DNA from: Monarcha castaneiventris obscurior
Lineage: Eukaryota; Chordata; Aves; Passeriformes; Monarchidae
Direction of reading: 5' to 3'
Assembly: GCA_026261815.1 (NCBI GenBank)
Contig: JAMPIT010000417.1
Location: forward strand, 1,831,501-1,895,500
Length of the DNA: 64,000 nt
Below the pieces are notes generated by a model that was not told where the DNA came from, did no database searches, and saw nothing but the letters and a program-made list of their open reading frames with translations. Shown here in pieces: positions 1 to 11,590 of the stretch. The position numbers and the translations under genes are program-made. Positions within the stretch are counted from its first letter, which is position 1, and every line of letters begins with the position of its first letter.

Positions 1-781
1 GGTTTGAATGAAAAAAACATCAGGAAAGATTCCTTGCCTTAAGCTCCATTCTGTATGGTATTTTGTTAAAATTTCTTGGTATGGTTCACACAGCAAACTA
101 TCTACCAAGAAGCAGAGTTTAAAACAAAAAAATTCATTCACAACTGTGACATATTCAAATTTATTCTACTTTTCTTTCACTTATCTGTACCCTGAAGTCC
201 CTGGAACTAGTTCTAGCTATGGTACTGAGGTGCATCTCCTCCATTCAGAGTCTGGGATCCTTTGATTAGAGGCTATATTTGTTTTCTAAGAACGTGTCCT
301 GCATTAGTTTAAGGAAACAAGCAGTTACATAGAGTGTCATCCAAGTTATCTTAAATGTTGAGGACTATTTTTGTTTAAATTTTGTTTGGGACCTTTTAAG
401 AAAAAGAAAGAAAGAAGAAAGCTGTCATCATGAAGAGAAACAAATATCTATTTTTCTAGTCACTTATCCTAACAGGTTTAGGCACCTGAGTTACCCTCCA
501 AGGCAGATGATTCTCCCCTTAACAGCAGAGCAAGCACAGATAGAGACTGAGGATCTTACACAGCACCTAACAACAGGATTTGGATGATTCAGTTAAACAA
601 GGAAGCAGTAATTTCAACCCATAGTCACTCTAGAGAAGAATCACTACTTGGATTGAGTGAATTTCAAGATATCTGAAATATATCCAAGCTGGGTATATAC
701 ATGCTGCATTAAGAGAAAAATATGCATGGCCCTACTACAGGATAAAAATACATACTCAGTCCTTCCAGTAAATTCTCTCAC
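1..781 (-). other. CEP83: CEP83 intron (continues left of window)
   Basis: No exon matching the next part of CEP83 was found in either frame reading. The stretch is AT-rich and without recognisable repeats. I searched by eye for codons of the expected following segment (LTPQKLELLRAQIQQ in the human protein) and saw none. Confidence 0.7.
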
Positions 782-932
782 CTGCATCCTCACTTGTTCC
801 AGCTCTTGTGTTTTACCCAGCAACTGATCTTGATACTCAGTAATAAGCTGCTGAAATTTGTCATGTACAGTCTGTTTTTCAGCTAACAACCGTTTCAGTT
901 CATCTTGTGATTTGGTATAATCCTCTTGTAAT
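782..932 (-). other. CEP83: CEP83 second coding exon (151 bp)
   Basis: The exon is bounded by acceptor TTATCTTCCAG before 932 and donor CAG|GTGAGAG after 782. It enters in phase 2 and leaves in phase 0, restoring one frame with the preceding exon. It encodes 50 residues of predicted coiled coil, from LQEDYTKSQ to LEQVRMQ. The longer open frame that reads on to 644 is intron read-through. Confidence 0.9.
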
Positions 933-1442
933 CTGGAAGATAAAATACATATTTACTTTATAGTCACCTTTTAAAATTAGACCTTAAAGCTCAAAAGACT
1001 CATGCACAGAAGCAAACATACAAACACCAAGTAAGAACTAAGTATTAATATTCTCTTCCTGTAATATATTGAGCAGTTATCCCATATTTACAAGCATAAA
1101 AAGTACTGCAGAAACATCATCTGCAATGTCTTAAGGTACTTTGAATTGTTTATTTTCTAATATGAACAACACTCAAGTCTGTCCTTACACACAGAAACAG
1201 CTAACAAACAACACACATACAAATAAATCCCTTCCAACATTTAGATTCGCCTTTTAACAACTGAAAGAGAGAAAGTTGTTTAAATTGATGTACCTTAGAT
1301 GTTCTGCCCTTACAGTTTGATAATTTGCTTTATGGTATTCACTTCGCATTTTTTCATCCATCAAAAGTTTCAGTATTTCTTGTGAATTAGCCGCATCACC
1401 ATTTTCACCCACAGGAGGAAGGAGGCTGCCCAAACCATCCAT
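782..1442 (-). CDS. CEP83: CEP83 (CCDC41), N-terminal 100 codons, partial gene
   Basis: Two coding exons give the first 100 residues of centrosomal protein 83. The first runs from the ATG at 1442 to 1294 (149 nt) and the second from 932 to 782 (151 nt), joined inside an Arg codon (AG|A). The joined product contains the features HKANYQT, then AEH-R-LQ, then LAEKQT and KTQELEQ, which align colinearly with my memory of the human CEP83 N-terminus (HKANYQTLKAEHTRLQ, NEKQT, KTKDLEE). Known role: a coiled-coil distal-appendage protein of the mother centriole, needed for membrane docking and ciliogenesis; human variants cause nephronophthisis. The whole visible part is charged and heptad-like, as expected. 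The remaining roughly 600 residues lie left of the window. The start is the first in-frame ATG; upstream the frame runs through a GTG to a stop, so translation cannot begin much earlier. Identity is firm; splice positions are inferred from consensus sites and frame. Confidence 0.93.
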
Positions 1443-1539
1443 TTTATGACTGTTCACGATGCGTTGGGAGAAGATAAATGTATAACTAATCTACAAGACC
1501 ATCCACTCCTTCCGCTGACACCTTAGAAGATTGAGACAC
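1294..1539 (-). other. CEP83: CEP83 exon with start codon (5' UTR plus 149 coding nt)
   Basis: The 3' edge is a donor reading AAG|GTACAT at 1294/1293. The 5' edge is less certain: a pyrimidine-containing acceptor ending TTGTTCAG abuts 1539, leaving about 97 nt of 5' UTR before the ATG at 1442-1440. An in-frame TAG lies in that leader. The exon encodes the CEP83 N-terminus up to AEHLR. Confidence 0.75.
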
Positions 1540-3222
1540 CTGAACAAATACAAGGACATGTAATTAGCATTCAAGTACATTCACAGTTCAAAGGTTTCAC
1601 ACTCTGCTTTTGCTTTAAGTACAGAAGAATCCTGGTTCTGCTGTAACTCAGATTAGAAACCTTTACTGAAAGTGCAACTCTTTTCTGCTCATGCAGCCTG
1701 CCCTGAGAAGTAATAGCCCTTCCAGGGACATAGAATACACTTGAATGTGAAGGTCCTTTGAGTCAATACAAACTAAGAACAAGCACTACTACCTGACAGA
1801 TTACATTGACAGAAATGTTATTTTTACTTATGCTATACACTGAGACTCCAACTATGATGCCCTAATTATGCCTTGTTAATCAGAGTTCAAGCAGAGGCCA
1901 CAGGCAGCAGACACACACAGCTTTTCTTACTACTTATTAAAGTCAAAGACTGTCACACTATCCTAACAGGTTGTATTACTCAATACACCACTATTTCAGC
2001 TGGAAGAAAAGCAGATAATTCTCTATTGAATTCCTATCAAGCCCTCTCTGGAGAAAAGTTAAAGTGTCAGGGACAGCCTGGAAGACACCTGCCCACAGTT
2101 CAGTCCTGAAATACGGAATTGATACATGTCACCTCCTTATTTTCAAAGCTTATCTTGTGGTTTCTTCTTGTGACCTTTCCAGAAAGAGATTTGCAAAATG
2201 TGATAATATCAGATTGGTGTGAGGAAAGCTCAAGTATCAAGAGCTGCTGAGAAATGAGGACGTATTCTAATATGCCCCATTAGTGCTTTGTGATATTTGA
2301 AATAATAGGTATTAATCTGATCATTACTGACATTTCTACAGGATCTGGGGGAAGGAGGACTGTAACTGAATTTTAGGGAAGTTACAAAGCTTTGAAACCA
2401 ACTACTCTGCCATTTTAGCTTCTTGCATAGCTGGACTGATGCCTAAGAACTCCATGCAGTTCTGTACAATGTACTCCATGCAGTACAAAGTAAAACTCAA
2501 ACAGAAACAATGTTAAATCTCTACCATCGCTACAAATACCTCACCCTCTTTACATGCACAGTTGCATGTATGTTTTCTACCATGGCACTCCTTCATGGAT
2601 GTATCTTAGACACTTACAATTTGATTTTTATAAACCCCTGAACTATAAGCAAGATGAAAATCTGTCTTCCATACAGGAAAATAACACCCATTCCACTAAG
2701 ACATGATCATGTCAAGAAAACTTAAATATAAGACTTTCTTTCCCATTTTTTCTTCCTCCATTGTTAACATGGGAAAAACTCAGAGAAAAATCTACCACTT
2801 GTAACACTAGCCTAGGCAAAGCAACAACAGCAACTTTGCATTCTGCTTTACCCAAACTTGCTGAGAGAATGAAGAGGAAGAAATCAGAATAAAGAACATT
2901 CTCCTCCATGACTGTCCTATATGCACAACCAATTTCAAACGTTCATGATAGAACGTTCTGAAGAACCTTCTAATCAATACAATCTCTTTTTCATCCCTGA
3001 ATTTTGTTGGCTGTTGAGAAACAATGGACAACAGCAATTTTCAAACTCAATATAAAGACGTTTTCAATTGTTAAACCAACAGCTGGATGAGGAGAACAGG
3101 TCAGTGATGCTAAGGACAATAAATCACGTGAGAGGACAGAAAGCTCTGGTACACAGAGAAAATTCAAGGCAGCATGTCCCTAAGAATTTTTAAGCACATC
3201 AAAAGGGTTAACATGATCACTA

Positions 3223-3310
3223 TTAAAAACAAACAAAAACCCCCAAACTAACAAAAAGAACAAACCAAACCAACAAACCAAAACAACAAAAAACCCCAAC
3301 AATAACAAGG
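3223..3310. repeat. A/C-rich low-complexity tract
   Basis: About 88 bases almost free of G and T, built from irregular AAAC, CCAAA and AACAA units. It is consistent with a decayed simple repeat or an old A-rich retroposon tail; no adjacent element is recognisable. Confidence 0.7.
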
Positions 3311-5896
3311 CAACAGGACTTTCCTCCATCTCAAGTCTTTGCTTTCATATGCTACAGATACTAAATGTAACTATCAAACTAAGCCAAAGCTCAGAATTAG
3401 GAAATCAGCATTTAAAGTTGGGCCTGAATCCTGCTGCTTACTTGAGTAAGAAGTATTTCTGAACTGGCATAATGGATATAAAGTCAAAGACACCAAGAAA
3501 ACACTACATTTTCTGAGAGCACATCAGCCAAAAGATAAGCTGAAACACAGCCTTTTGTACTCTATTCCAAGCTGCTGCAGGTGAGAAGAAAATTCTCTCC
3601 TCGCAGCTCTTGCTACTATCAAAAAGTGCAAAAATTATGAAGCAAGACACACCTGGCCACGTATTCATATGCATGAAGATTTCACGAAAAAGACAAACGG
3701 AGAAAAGAGAGGAAGATAATTGCAGCTGACAAAACAAGGCTCCAGACTGCAAAAACCCAAGCTGTATTTAAGGAAACAGAACTATTTTGGCTTGCAGGGA
3801 CATCTAGCGGCAAATGGCTTGATTTGCATTCCTGGTGACAACTGAAACACAACAACAGAGATTTCATCACGTCATGAGAGCTCTTTCCTCGAAAACACAA
3901 AGAGCAATTTGTAATATTCAACCTATTCACATTCTTACAGGCAAAAAAGTTTTTTGTTGTTTTGGGGTTCTTTTCCCCACATCACAAAATAATTTCTGGC
4001 AGTAAACTGTCAATAGTCAACATTTAGGGATACAAATACTGTAAGTATATTACCAACCAGAATCTCTTCTGTGCTAATGGCTAACTGTACTTGCTCATAG
4101 TCAGTGAACAGACCCTAAATAATCTTCAAAATTACACAAAGACTACACCCATAATTTTTGAGAAACGTTTAAAAGGAACACCAAGTTCTTTCTCTCTTGC
4201 AGATGCGTTCAAGAAGTAGAGAAGCATAAAACATACTTTAAAGAAACTAAACCTACCACCATATATAAACTTAATTCTACACCTACATATTTGCCAAATT
4301 TTATCAGGCTACCAAACTGCAAACTTGTATTAGTTGCCCCAAATTCACACTATGAAACCTTAACATAATTTTCCACAGGTATAAATATAAAGGTATTGGT
4401 GCAGAGTCCTGAAATCTAGGAAAAGCACACTCTGTAGGTAAAATGGCAATACTTACTGTAGAATAGGTAAGTGAAGTAAATCAATTACATTTCTAAGAAT
4501 CACCTTTGTTTTGCCTTTCTTCTCCAATTACTTCTTTTCCTAAAGTGACAAACATTGCTGAAGTTCCTACTATACATTTCTCCTCTTTAGATCTGCTCAT
4601 CGTGAAAGGGCTTTCCTTTAGCAAGATTTTTCAGCTATATTATTTTAACTTTTTGTTTGCTACAAGCTCTTAAAATAGAGAGAATATTTGCATTTAGAGA
4701 AAAATATGACAATATCAATGTAATTTTATTTCCTTATATTAATTTTTATGGTACTTTGTTTACAACAGCAAGGCTTCCTTCTTGCTCACCTGGCATAACC
4801 AAATGACATGACTGCACCACGTATTGGTAATTCCCCTGAGTGCCATACATAACTCACTCGTGGCTCTCTTTTCCATACCATAGCCACACTTAAACCACTT
4901 AAATTTATCGGTTTTTAACATTGTTTTAAACAGTTAGATGATACAATAAATATAATTTTGCAACTACTGATGAAAAAACTAACAGTATTTAGGCCTTGTG
5001 CCATGTTTTGCTCAAGCATTAAAAATTCTCAGTAAAATCTGTGGAGGTCAAAGAGCTTCTTCACACAATGTATGGTCTAATTCCTCTGCCTACTTCCGTC
5101 ATCACTCCAGACCTCTTTATTTGCTCTTTTTTTCTAATTGAATTAACCAAGATCTTGTGAAACAATGAACTATTTGCCTTGAAGAGTGAAAAACTCAAAG
5201 AAAGCACAGGCTCATGAAAGCAACCCTTCAAACACCACCCCCTTCTCATCCCTGCTCAAGAGTCTACAGTAAGACCAGACAATGAACTAATGAAAAAGTG
5301 TAATCCAGCACAAGAGCTCACTGTCACCAGGAACGGGAGGTTCCACTCCTCATTTCTTTATCCCCATTCCTGTGTTTGCCATTCATCAGACCCCTTCACG
5401 AACTGTTTTAACTCAAGAAGCCAACACATTCAAACAAGCAGAAAACACTCAATAGTTTTTCTGTGAGGTCAGTGAGTCACAAGAGCTCATGGAAAAATCC
5501 AGCAAGCGACACCATCAGTGAAAGTGGGCAGCTGGTACAGACTAGGGAAAAGGAACAAAGAGCCAAGTAAACAGACAGGAGGAGGAGCAAGCCTTTCTCC
5601 TTTCAGGAGCAGAGAGCTGGCACAGCACGGAGCTCAGATGTTCACAAAATCACAGCCTTGGACTAGATACCCAGATTTCAGGCAGTCACAATTCAGTGAA
5701 ACAAAGCCTATCTTAAACAGCTACACAACTCACTCATAAGACATCAGACCTCCTGTGAACACCAAGTGTGTAACAAAAAAAACCCCAACCCCCTTCTATG
5801 TAATTTGAGAAATGTGACAGCACACTGCATATTACTTTAGCGGTCCGTATTCTACTCATCTGCCATCAGCAACTTGCAACAGCCAAGGCAATCATC

Positions 5897-5913
5897 AAAA
5901 AAAAAAAAAAAAA
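5897..5913. repeat. Homopolymer A17
   Basis: Seventeen consecutive A residues on the plus strand inside CEP83 intron 1. No retrocopy body could be recognised immediately upstream. Confidence 0.85.
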
Positions 5914-6837
5914 GTAGGGAGGCAAAAACCAAAGAGAAACAGGAAAACCTTTGTTATAGAAAGTTCCATAACCTAGACAGAAGTCAGATATTAGTGTAGA
6001 GAATCCAGTGAAAAAAAACACTTAATACATCCGTGTACCTAAGTGCAGAAATTTTGGAGAACATCTGTATCACAGAAGACATCAATCTCATGCAAACTAC
6101 TATCACTCCCTCCACAACACTGCTCTAAGTACAAATTTCAACAACAATTAACTATACATTATTGCAGTGTCCATCCCCACACATGGCACACAGTACCACC
6201 CTTTCAGTTTCTGTCTTATACTACAGATCCGGTTACTTATTAGGTAAAAAACAACAAACAAGGTTCTCTCTTAGCTCAGTTAAAATTTGTGCTTTAGCCA
6301 CATAACACTACCAAGTCAAACTGACAGCAGTTACTGATTAAACTGAATTTTGAATAGGAGCTACAGCTGGCAAATTGAGCTACACTCAAGAGCAGCCAGT
6401 CTACACAAGCCATGTGTGCTTTCCACTGTTTTTTCGTGGTAAGAAACCGTCAAACACACAAACTTTTGCTCAGTGAAATCTCATTCAAAGTTCTACTCGG
6501 GCATACAAATGGCTGCTTTTTGCAAATACTTCTATACTTCCACAACCAAAACTCTTCTGAAAAATCACTCCCCTTTCCTATTGACTCAAAAATCGAGATG
6601 TTCAGGCAGGGCATACATAGGTTTCATGTTAGTATACATATCCCACACCTCCTGTAGGCAGAAACATTATTTTATATACACTCTACAGTCTGGACACAGA
6701 TCGAGCAAGAGGCCAAGCCATGACCTTTTTACTCTTAATTTTTTTGACTTATGGACGTAGGAGCTCGGTCAGAGGAACAACACTAACACGGCAGACACAC
6801 CATCCAGAAGCACAGGAAAATAATCATTATCCTCACA

Positions 6838-7450
6838 GCGCGCGTGGCTGAGGATCGCTGGTGAAAAGCAAAGCAGACAAGCGTAAACACTTGGAAGCCT
6901 GCAGCGAGCGGGCTCCTCCTGCCCCTGAACCGTGCCAGGCGATCCCGAGCGCAGCAGGCCACAGAGGCCACGGCAGGCTGCTCCCGGAGGCGGCACAGCG
7001 GGCACAGAGGAGCGCTGGGATCTCCCGTCCCGGCTGCGCGGTGCCAGCGGCCCGGGCCGGCGTGTGAGGGGCCCGAGCAGAGGACCGGGGCCTCCCCGCG
7101 CGTTCGCCAAGAGGGGCAGCCCCACGTCCGCAGAAGGGCCGCGACCAGCCCGGCCTCGCTGCCAGCCCGGCCCCGCTCCCACCCCGGCTCTCCCTCGCGG
7201 CCCGGTCCTCCTCACACCCCGGCTCCCCCTGGCACAGCGGAACCCCCCCACAGCCCGGCCAGGCGCGGCCGCCGCCGGCCCCAGCGATTTAAAAATGGCG
7301 CCCCTCCCTCACCTCCCGCCGGCGGCGCCGCCCGCCGGGGCCCGCGGGGCGCGGGGCACGCTGGGAGCGTTGCCGGGGAGACGGGCGGGCTCCGTAATGG
7401 CGGGCGAGCCCTCAGAGGGGCTGCCGCACACAGACCCGCTCCTCGGCCAG
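6838..7450. promoter_or_regulatory. CEP83: CpG island, CEP83 promoter
   Basis: An abrupt change from AT-rich sequence to GC-rich, CpG-dense sequence with many CCGG, GCGC and CGCGG motifs and no obvious TATA box. It sits just upstream of CEP83 in its transcription direction, where the promoter and first exon belong. A plus-strand ORF starts inside it, so the island may be bidirectional. Confidence 0.85.
7313..7450 (-). other. CEP83: Candidate CEP83 non-coding exon 1
   Basis: On the minus strand a good donor (GGGAG|GTGAGG) ends an exon at 7313 within the CpG island. This would be the 5' UTR exon that splices to 1539. The transcription start cannot be read from sequence; the right boundary given is only the island edge. 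Other GT donors exist in the island, so this is an inference. Confidence 0.45.
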
Positions 7451-7549
7451 GATGGGCTGCTGCAAGCAGCTGAAATAGTGTCAACACCATCTTCTCGTAA
7501 ACATCCTCGTCTTCCCTCTGTAATCTCTTTGACTGAAACAAGAGATTGA
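7397..7549 (+). CDS. Candidate 50-codon divergent ORF at CEP83 promoter
   Basis: The frame starts at an ATG with purine at -3 and G at +4 (GTAATGG) and ends at TGA 7547-7549. The product starts MAGEPSEGLPHTDPLLGQDG and ends SLTETRD; it is hydrophilic, with no signal peptide, membrane segment or family I recognise. The frame is also open upstream through the CpG island, as GC-rich sequence often is. What makes it more than background is the AATAAA at 7578-7583 and a G/T-rich stretch about 50 nt further on, which could end a very short divergent transcript. It overlaps the candidate CEP83 exon 1 on the opposite strand. It may equally be a chance ORF in a promoter-divergent non-coding RNA. Confidence 0.25.
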   Translation: MAGEPSEGLPHTDPLLGQDGLLQAAEIVSTPSSRKHPRLPSVISLTETRD

Positions 7550-7577
7550 ACGTCCTGATCGGTATTGGCATTCCTCT

Positions 7578-7583
7578 AATAAA
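7578..7583 (+). terminator. Candidate polyadenylation signal AATAAA for divergent transcript
   Basis: AATAAA lies 29 nt past the stop of the 50-codon ORF, followed at 7637-7652 by a G/T-rich stretch (GGTGGGTTAGTGATG) that could act as the downstream element. A single hexamer in AT-rich DNA is weak evidence. Confidence 0.3.
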
Positions 7584-10500
7584 GCTAACAGTGCTTTAAT
7601 AAGGATTAAAATGGTTTTCAATTAGTATATTAGAAGGTGGGTTAGTGATGACACACACAAACACCCAAAGAAAAAGTGAAAAAAAACCCCGAAACAAACA
7701 ACCCAGACGTCACACTTGGCCAGCAGCTGGGGATTACAGATGCGGTCACTCCCCAGAGGTGGCTGCAAGTTAATTGTGTCTAAAACATCCGTGATTTCCA
7801 CAGCTACAATGGCGACAGTTTAGTGCTTCCCTGTCAGCCTGACTGTGCAGACCGATGTCGCTGTGCAGGCTTACATGTATGTTGCACTTGTTGCGATGTT
7901 AGAAGTGAGATATCAACAGTATTCCATCTATACCAATGTACACCTAGGGGGAAATAAATAACACCACAAGGCTCTGCAATGAATTAAAATTTTATTTTTA
8001 CTCAAAACAGATTTTGATGAAAAATATGAAAATAAAAAGCCATAGATCTAAACAGCTTTACAAAGCAAAAAAATCTTTCTGGAAAGTACTAAAAAGTTGC
8101 ATACTTTATGTATCCAATTTGCTTTTTTTTCCCCCACTATCAGCTCTACAAGTATTAATGCTAACTAAGGTCAAACAGAAGTCTTTCTCCCCTTTACAGT
8201 TGCATTAACAGGAATGGTAGAATGGCACAGATTCTTTCTTTAGTTCTATTAGTGTCTGTTCATAGCAGGATTACATAGCTATAATCTATTGGAAAACAAT
8301 TCATTTACATGAGAAACATGACATCAAGAATCTAGACCACTTAGTGTGAGTTCTGCAGGGGATATAGCAAAAACTACAAAATCTGAAATTATTTAGGTAA
8401 CTAAAATCAACAGACAGGGTTGGGTGTCCCTTGCCAGCTAATTTATGGAATAGTTATTGTGTAAGTATTTCCAATGCGTAATCATTTTCTAAGAGGATAA
8501 CTCAAGATGGTGGAAATCGCATTACTTTATTTTTGCCCCCATGTTTTTCACACTGATCAGAGAAGGGTCCTTGTTTCCTTCCAAGACCTACCAAGCCAGG
8601 CAATTCCAGTTACTCACTGATGGCCGGTGTTTCTGAAGTGTGGGTGGTAATGGGGCTCTTCTTTGTCACAGTGACCGTCCCACCTCTGCTCGCTTTAAAA
8701 GGAGAGCTGCTGTAGTGACTCAGATGGGAATCTTGCAGAGTGCCAGGAAAGAGAGAAAAAGCAAGAATCAAGACGGAGTTCAAGGGCACAAGGAGGAAAT
8801 GGCTGAAGGAAGGAGGAATAGAAAGGAGAGCTTAGAGGAATAGATATGGGGCTAACGCACAGAGCAAAGGGAGAAAAGAGGGTCAATCAAGAGATAGATC
8901 TGGACAGCAAGAGGCAGAAACAGCTAGAAAATTAGGACTTTAAATATTACAAGACAAATATGGGGGGAAATGAGGGAGAAGTAAATACGAAGTCACCTTG
9001 TTAGGGAGAGAGGGGAACCTCATACTGGGGTTGGTTTGTTTGCTTTCTCTTTTAACTCAATACCTAAAGGAAATATGTATAACACCTTTATTTAAAAAAA
9101 GGATTATTCCAACAGTGGCAAACTCCCCTTTTTGAAACATGTCCCATAACACAGGCAGATTTTTTTGTAAAAGTAGAAATTTATGCAGCTACAGGTCTCA
9201 GTAGTTCATTTTAAAAAATAAAAAAGAAGTAAAGTCTCTTTAAGGGACATTTGAAGTTCACTGTGGCTTGAGTAAAAGTAAAGACATTTCATTTAGAGAT
9301 CTTACAGTTTTTGATCGACAGAGTTAGAAATTGTTTGTGACTTTTTAAATGTCACATTATATTAGTTCTGGATAGATCAGCATTTCACAGAACAGCAAGG
9401 TTCATCCTCACACAAAGAAAGCAATGTATAAAGAGGTGTAAAGCACGTAGAGAAGCCCAGAAAAATATTTCAATGCATTTTTCAGATACACTCTTTGGAG
9501 GAATATACTGTGTAATTATGGTCAGAAAAAGTCTTGAGTTTGAAAGCTCATTTAGACTTCTTTGCTGCCTCAGTTGAGCAAGCTGAAAATAGTTGCTAGA
9601 TTAGATAAATCCTCAAGCTCCTGTAGCCCAGTAGCATATCTTTAGAGAAGGTTTTGTTGTTATGTACACATGCTGCTGGTTGTACCTGTAGTTTAATCCA
9701 TGCTTAGTCTATGTCACCTTGACCTGAATCCAACCTGGCAGGATAGAGGCCAAGTGGGGAATTAGTGTTGGGAGTACAAGCTCTGTTCAGCATCTGAGTC
9801 AGCAGAACCTGAAAGCATACAAGTAGTTTTCACTGTCCCATACAGTTGTGGCAGAGATGTCTGTGACTAGCACACTACTGTGTGCTATTTGAGGTAGAGA
9901 CTTAAAACCATACATTGTTGTGGGTAGATTACCTGAGAAAACTAATATTTTTGGCATTACAATGTCAAAAGACAATTGCTTTTAAGTGCCATAGTGCTGC
10001 AATAAGAGTCTTGCTGAGTTAAACTCAGAGGGGTTTTTTACCATTAAGGTCAGTAAGACCAGAGTACAATTTTTAGCACAGAGGACATCAGTGGATATAA
10101 AGCCTAAGGCAGTTTATTAAGCTATTACTCAGCCAAATGAGTTGTATGGGACTGCTGACCACAGAGGCATTGTGTTTCCTACTTCTCTGTCCAGCCTGGT
10201 TGTACAGTATCTCGTGCTGATCTTCTGTGTCTTTATCACCAAGTGTCTATGACTACAGAGGAAAGGGATGTTTTCCTGACTAGGACCCACTCATTAAAAC
10301 ACTATTCAACAGAAAAATGTCAAGGGAATTTATTAGGCTACAAGGGTTTTTTCCATGTATGTATATTGTTTTCATATATTACAGGCTTCAGTCCTGACAG
10401 TGCTTTTATTTCCATTAGATTTATTCCATTCTAGCCACAATAAGTAAAGAGTTATTCCAAATTTACACACACAGTCAACAGCTGAAGGGATCGTTACTGC

Positions 10501-10601
10501 ATCAAATGCAAGCTCAATTCCTAAAGTTTCTGTCAAAAGCATGTCTGTGCTTCTTTCAGAAGCTCAGCACTGGCCAGCTTCAAGCTTGTCCTAAGGTAGG
10601 G
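7584..10601. other. Interval between CEP83 promoter and CR1 remnant
   Basis: No gene recognised. It includes a purine-rich stretch (about 8735-8995) and a minus-strand AATAAA (TTTATT at 7991-7996) followed on the minus strand by a G/T-rich stretch. It may be intergenic or the far end of a long TMCC3 3' UTR. Confidence 0.5.
7991..7996 (-). terminator. Candidate distal minus-strand polyadenylation signal
   Basis: Minus-strand AATAAA followed about 25-35 nt later by a G/U-rich element (TTGTGGTGTTATTT), a strong-looking arrangement. If used by TMCC3, the 3' UTR would be about 10 kb, run through the CR1 remnant and stop about 0.55 kb from the CEP83 CpG island. It could also belong to an unannotated transcript or be fortuitous. 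Confidence 0.3.
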
Positions 10602-11590
10602 TATCACAGAACTGTAGAATATACTGACTTGAAAGAGACTCATCAGGATCATCAAGTCCTCCTCCTGGCCCTGCACAAGACAGCCCAAGAGTCACAGCCT
10701 GTGCCTGAGAGGGTTGTCCAAACTCTCCTTGGACTCTGTCAGGTTTGGTGCTGTGACCACTTCACTGGTGAGCCTGTTCAGTGCTCAGCCACCCTCTGAA
10801 TGAAAAACATTTTCCTGATATCCAACCTAAACCTCCCCTGCCTCAGTTTCATGCCATTACCTAAAGTCCTGTTGCTGGTCACAGGAGTGAAGAGATCAGT
10901 GCCTGTCCCTCCACTTCCCCTCACAAGGAAGTTGCAGACTGCAATGAGGTGTCACCTCCAGGCTGAACAGACCAAGTGTCCTCAGCTGCTCCTCATAAGG
11001 TTGGCCTTCTAGCCCCTTCACCGTCCTCATAGCTCTCCTTTGGATGCTCTCTAACAGTTTAATGTCTGTTTTACATTGTAGCACCCAAAGCTGCCCCCAG
11101 CACTGGAGGTGAGGCAGCCCCAGCACAGAGCAGAGCAGGACAATCCCCTCCCTTGCCAGGCTGGTGATGCTGTGCCTGGTGCCCCCAGGACACGCTTGGC
11201 CCTCCTGGCTGCCAGGGCACTGCTGGCTCGTGTTCAGCTTGCCATTGACCAGGACCCCCCTCCCTTTCTGCAGTGCTGCCTCTCGTTCCCCAGTCTATAC
11301 GCACAACCAGGATTGCCCGGTCCCAGGTGCAGAATCTGACACCTGCCCGTGTTAATCTTCATTTGGCTGGTGATTGCCCATCTCTAATTTGTCAAGGTCT
11401 CTCTGCAGGGCCTCTCTGCCCTTGAGGGAGTTGACAGCTCCTCCCAGTTTAGTGTCATTAGCCAACTTATTAGTATTCCCTTGAGTCCTGCATCCAAATT
11501 GTTAACTAAGTTGAAGAGAACTGGGCAGAGGATGGAGTCCTGCAGAACCCCATGAGAGGCTGTCCAGTAGTTCAGCATCTCCACTTCTGT
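10602..11590 (-). mobile_element. CR1 LINE, 5'-truncated, degraded reverse-transcriptase end
   Basis: On the minus strand, broken frames match the CR1 reverse transcriptase. One has the GV-Q-S-L-PVLFN block, then N-LDAGL-GIL and R-TL. Another, after frame shifts, reads LLESIQRRAMRTVKGLEG then YEEQLRTLGLFSLE, a hallmark of the CR1 C-terminal region. The catalytic FADDTKLGG segment is degraded (reads as SWLMTLNWEE). The element ends near 10602 in the reverse complement of the CR1 3' tail (ATCACAGAA... then GATCATCAAGTCC). The 5' part is missing, as usual for CR1. Frameshifts and lost catalytic residues make it a dead fossil. The left edge is well placed; the right edge is approximate. CR1 is the dominant LINE of birds and supports the avian assignment. 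Confidence 0.93.

Larger units (their letters stand above)
1540..7312 (-). other. CEP83: CEP83 first intron
   Basis: Non-coding by context, between the candidate first exon in the CpG island and the start-codon exon. It contains an A/C-rich low-complexity tract at 3223-3310 (runs of AAAC and CCAAA) and a 17-base A run at 5897-5913. Several open frames of 60-95 codons are present on both strands but none resembles a known protein. I see nothing else in it. Confidence 0.6.

Noticed and set aside
6932..7396. Upstream part of a 205-codon plus-strand open frame, and opposite-strand frames of 119-160 codons
   Set aside because: CpG-island sequence is GC-rich and poor in stop codons, so long open frames arise on all strands. 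Composition is Pro/Arg/Ala/Gly-rich without domain pattern.
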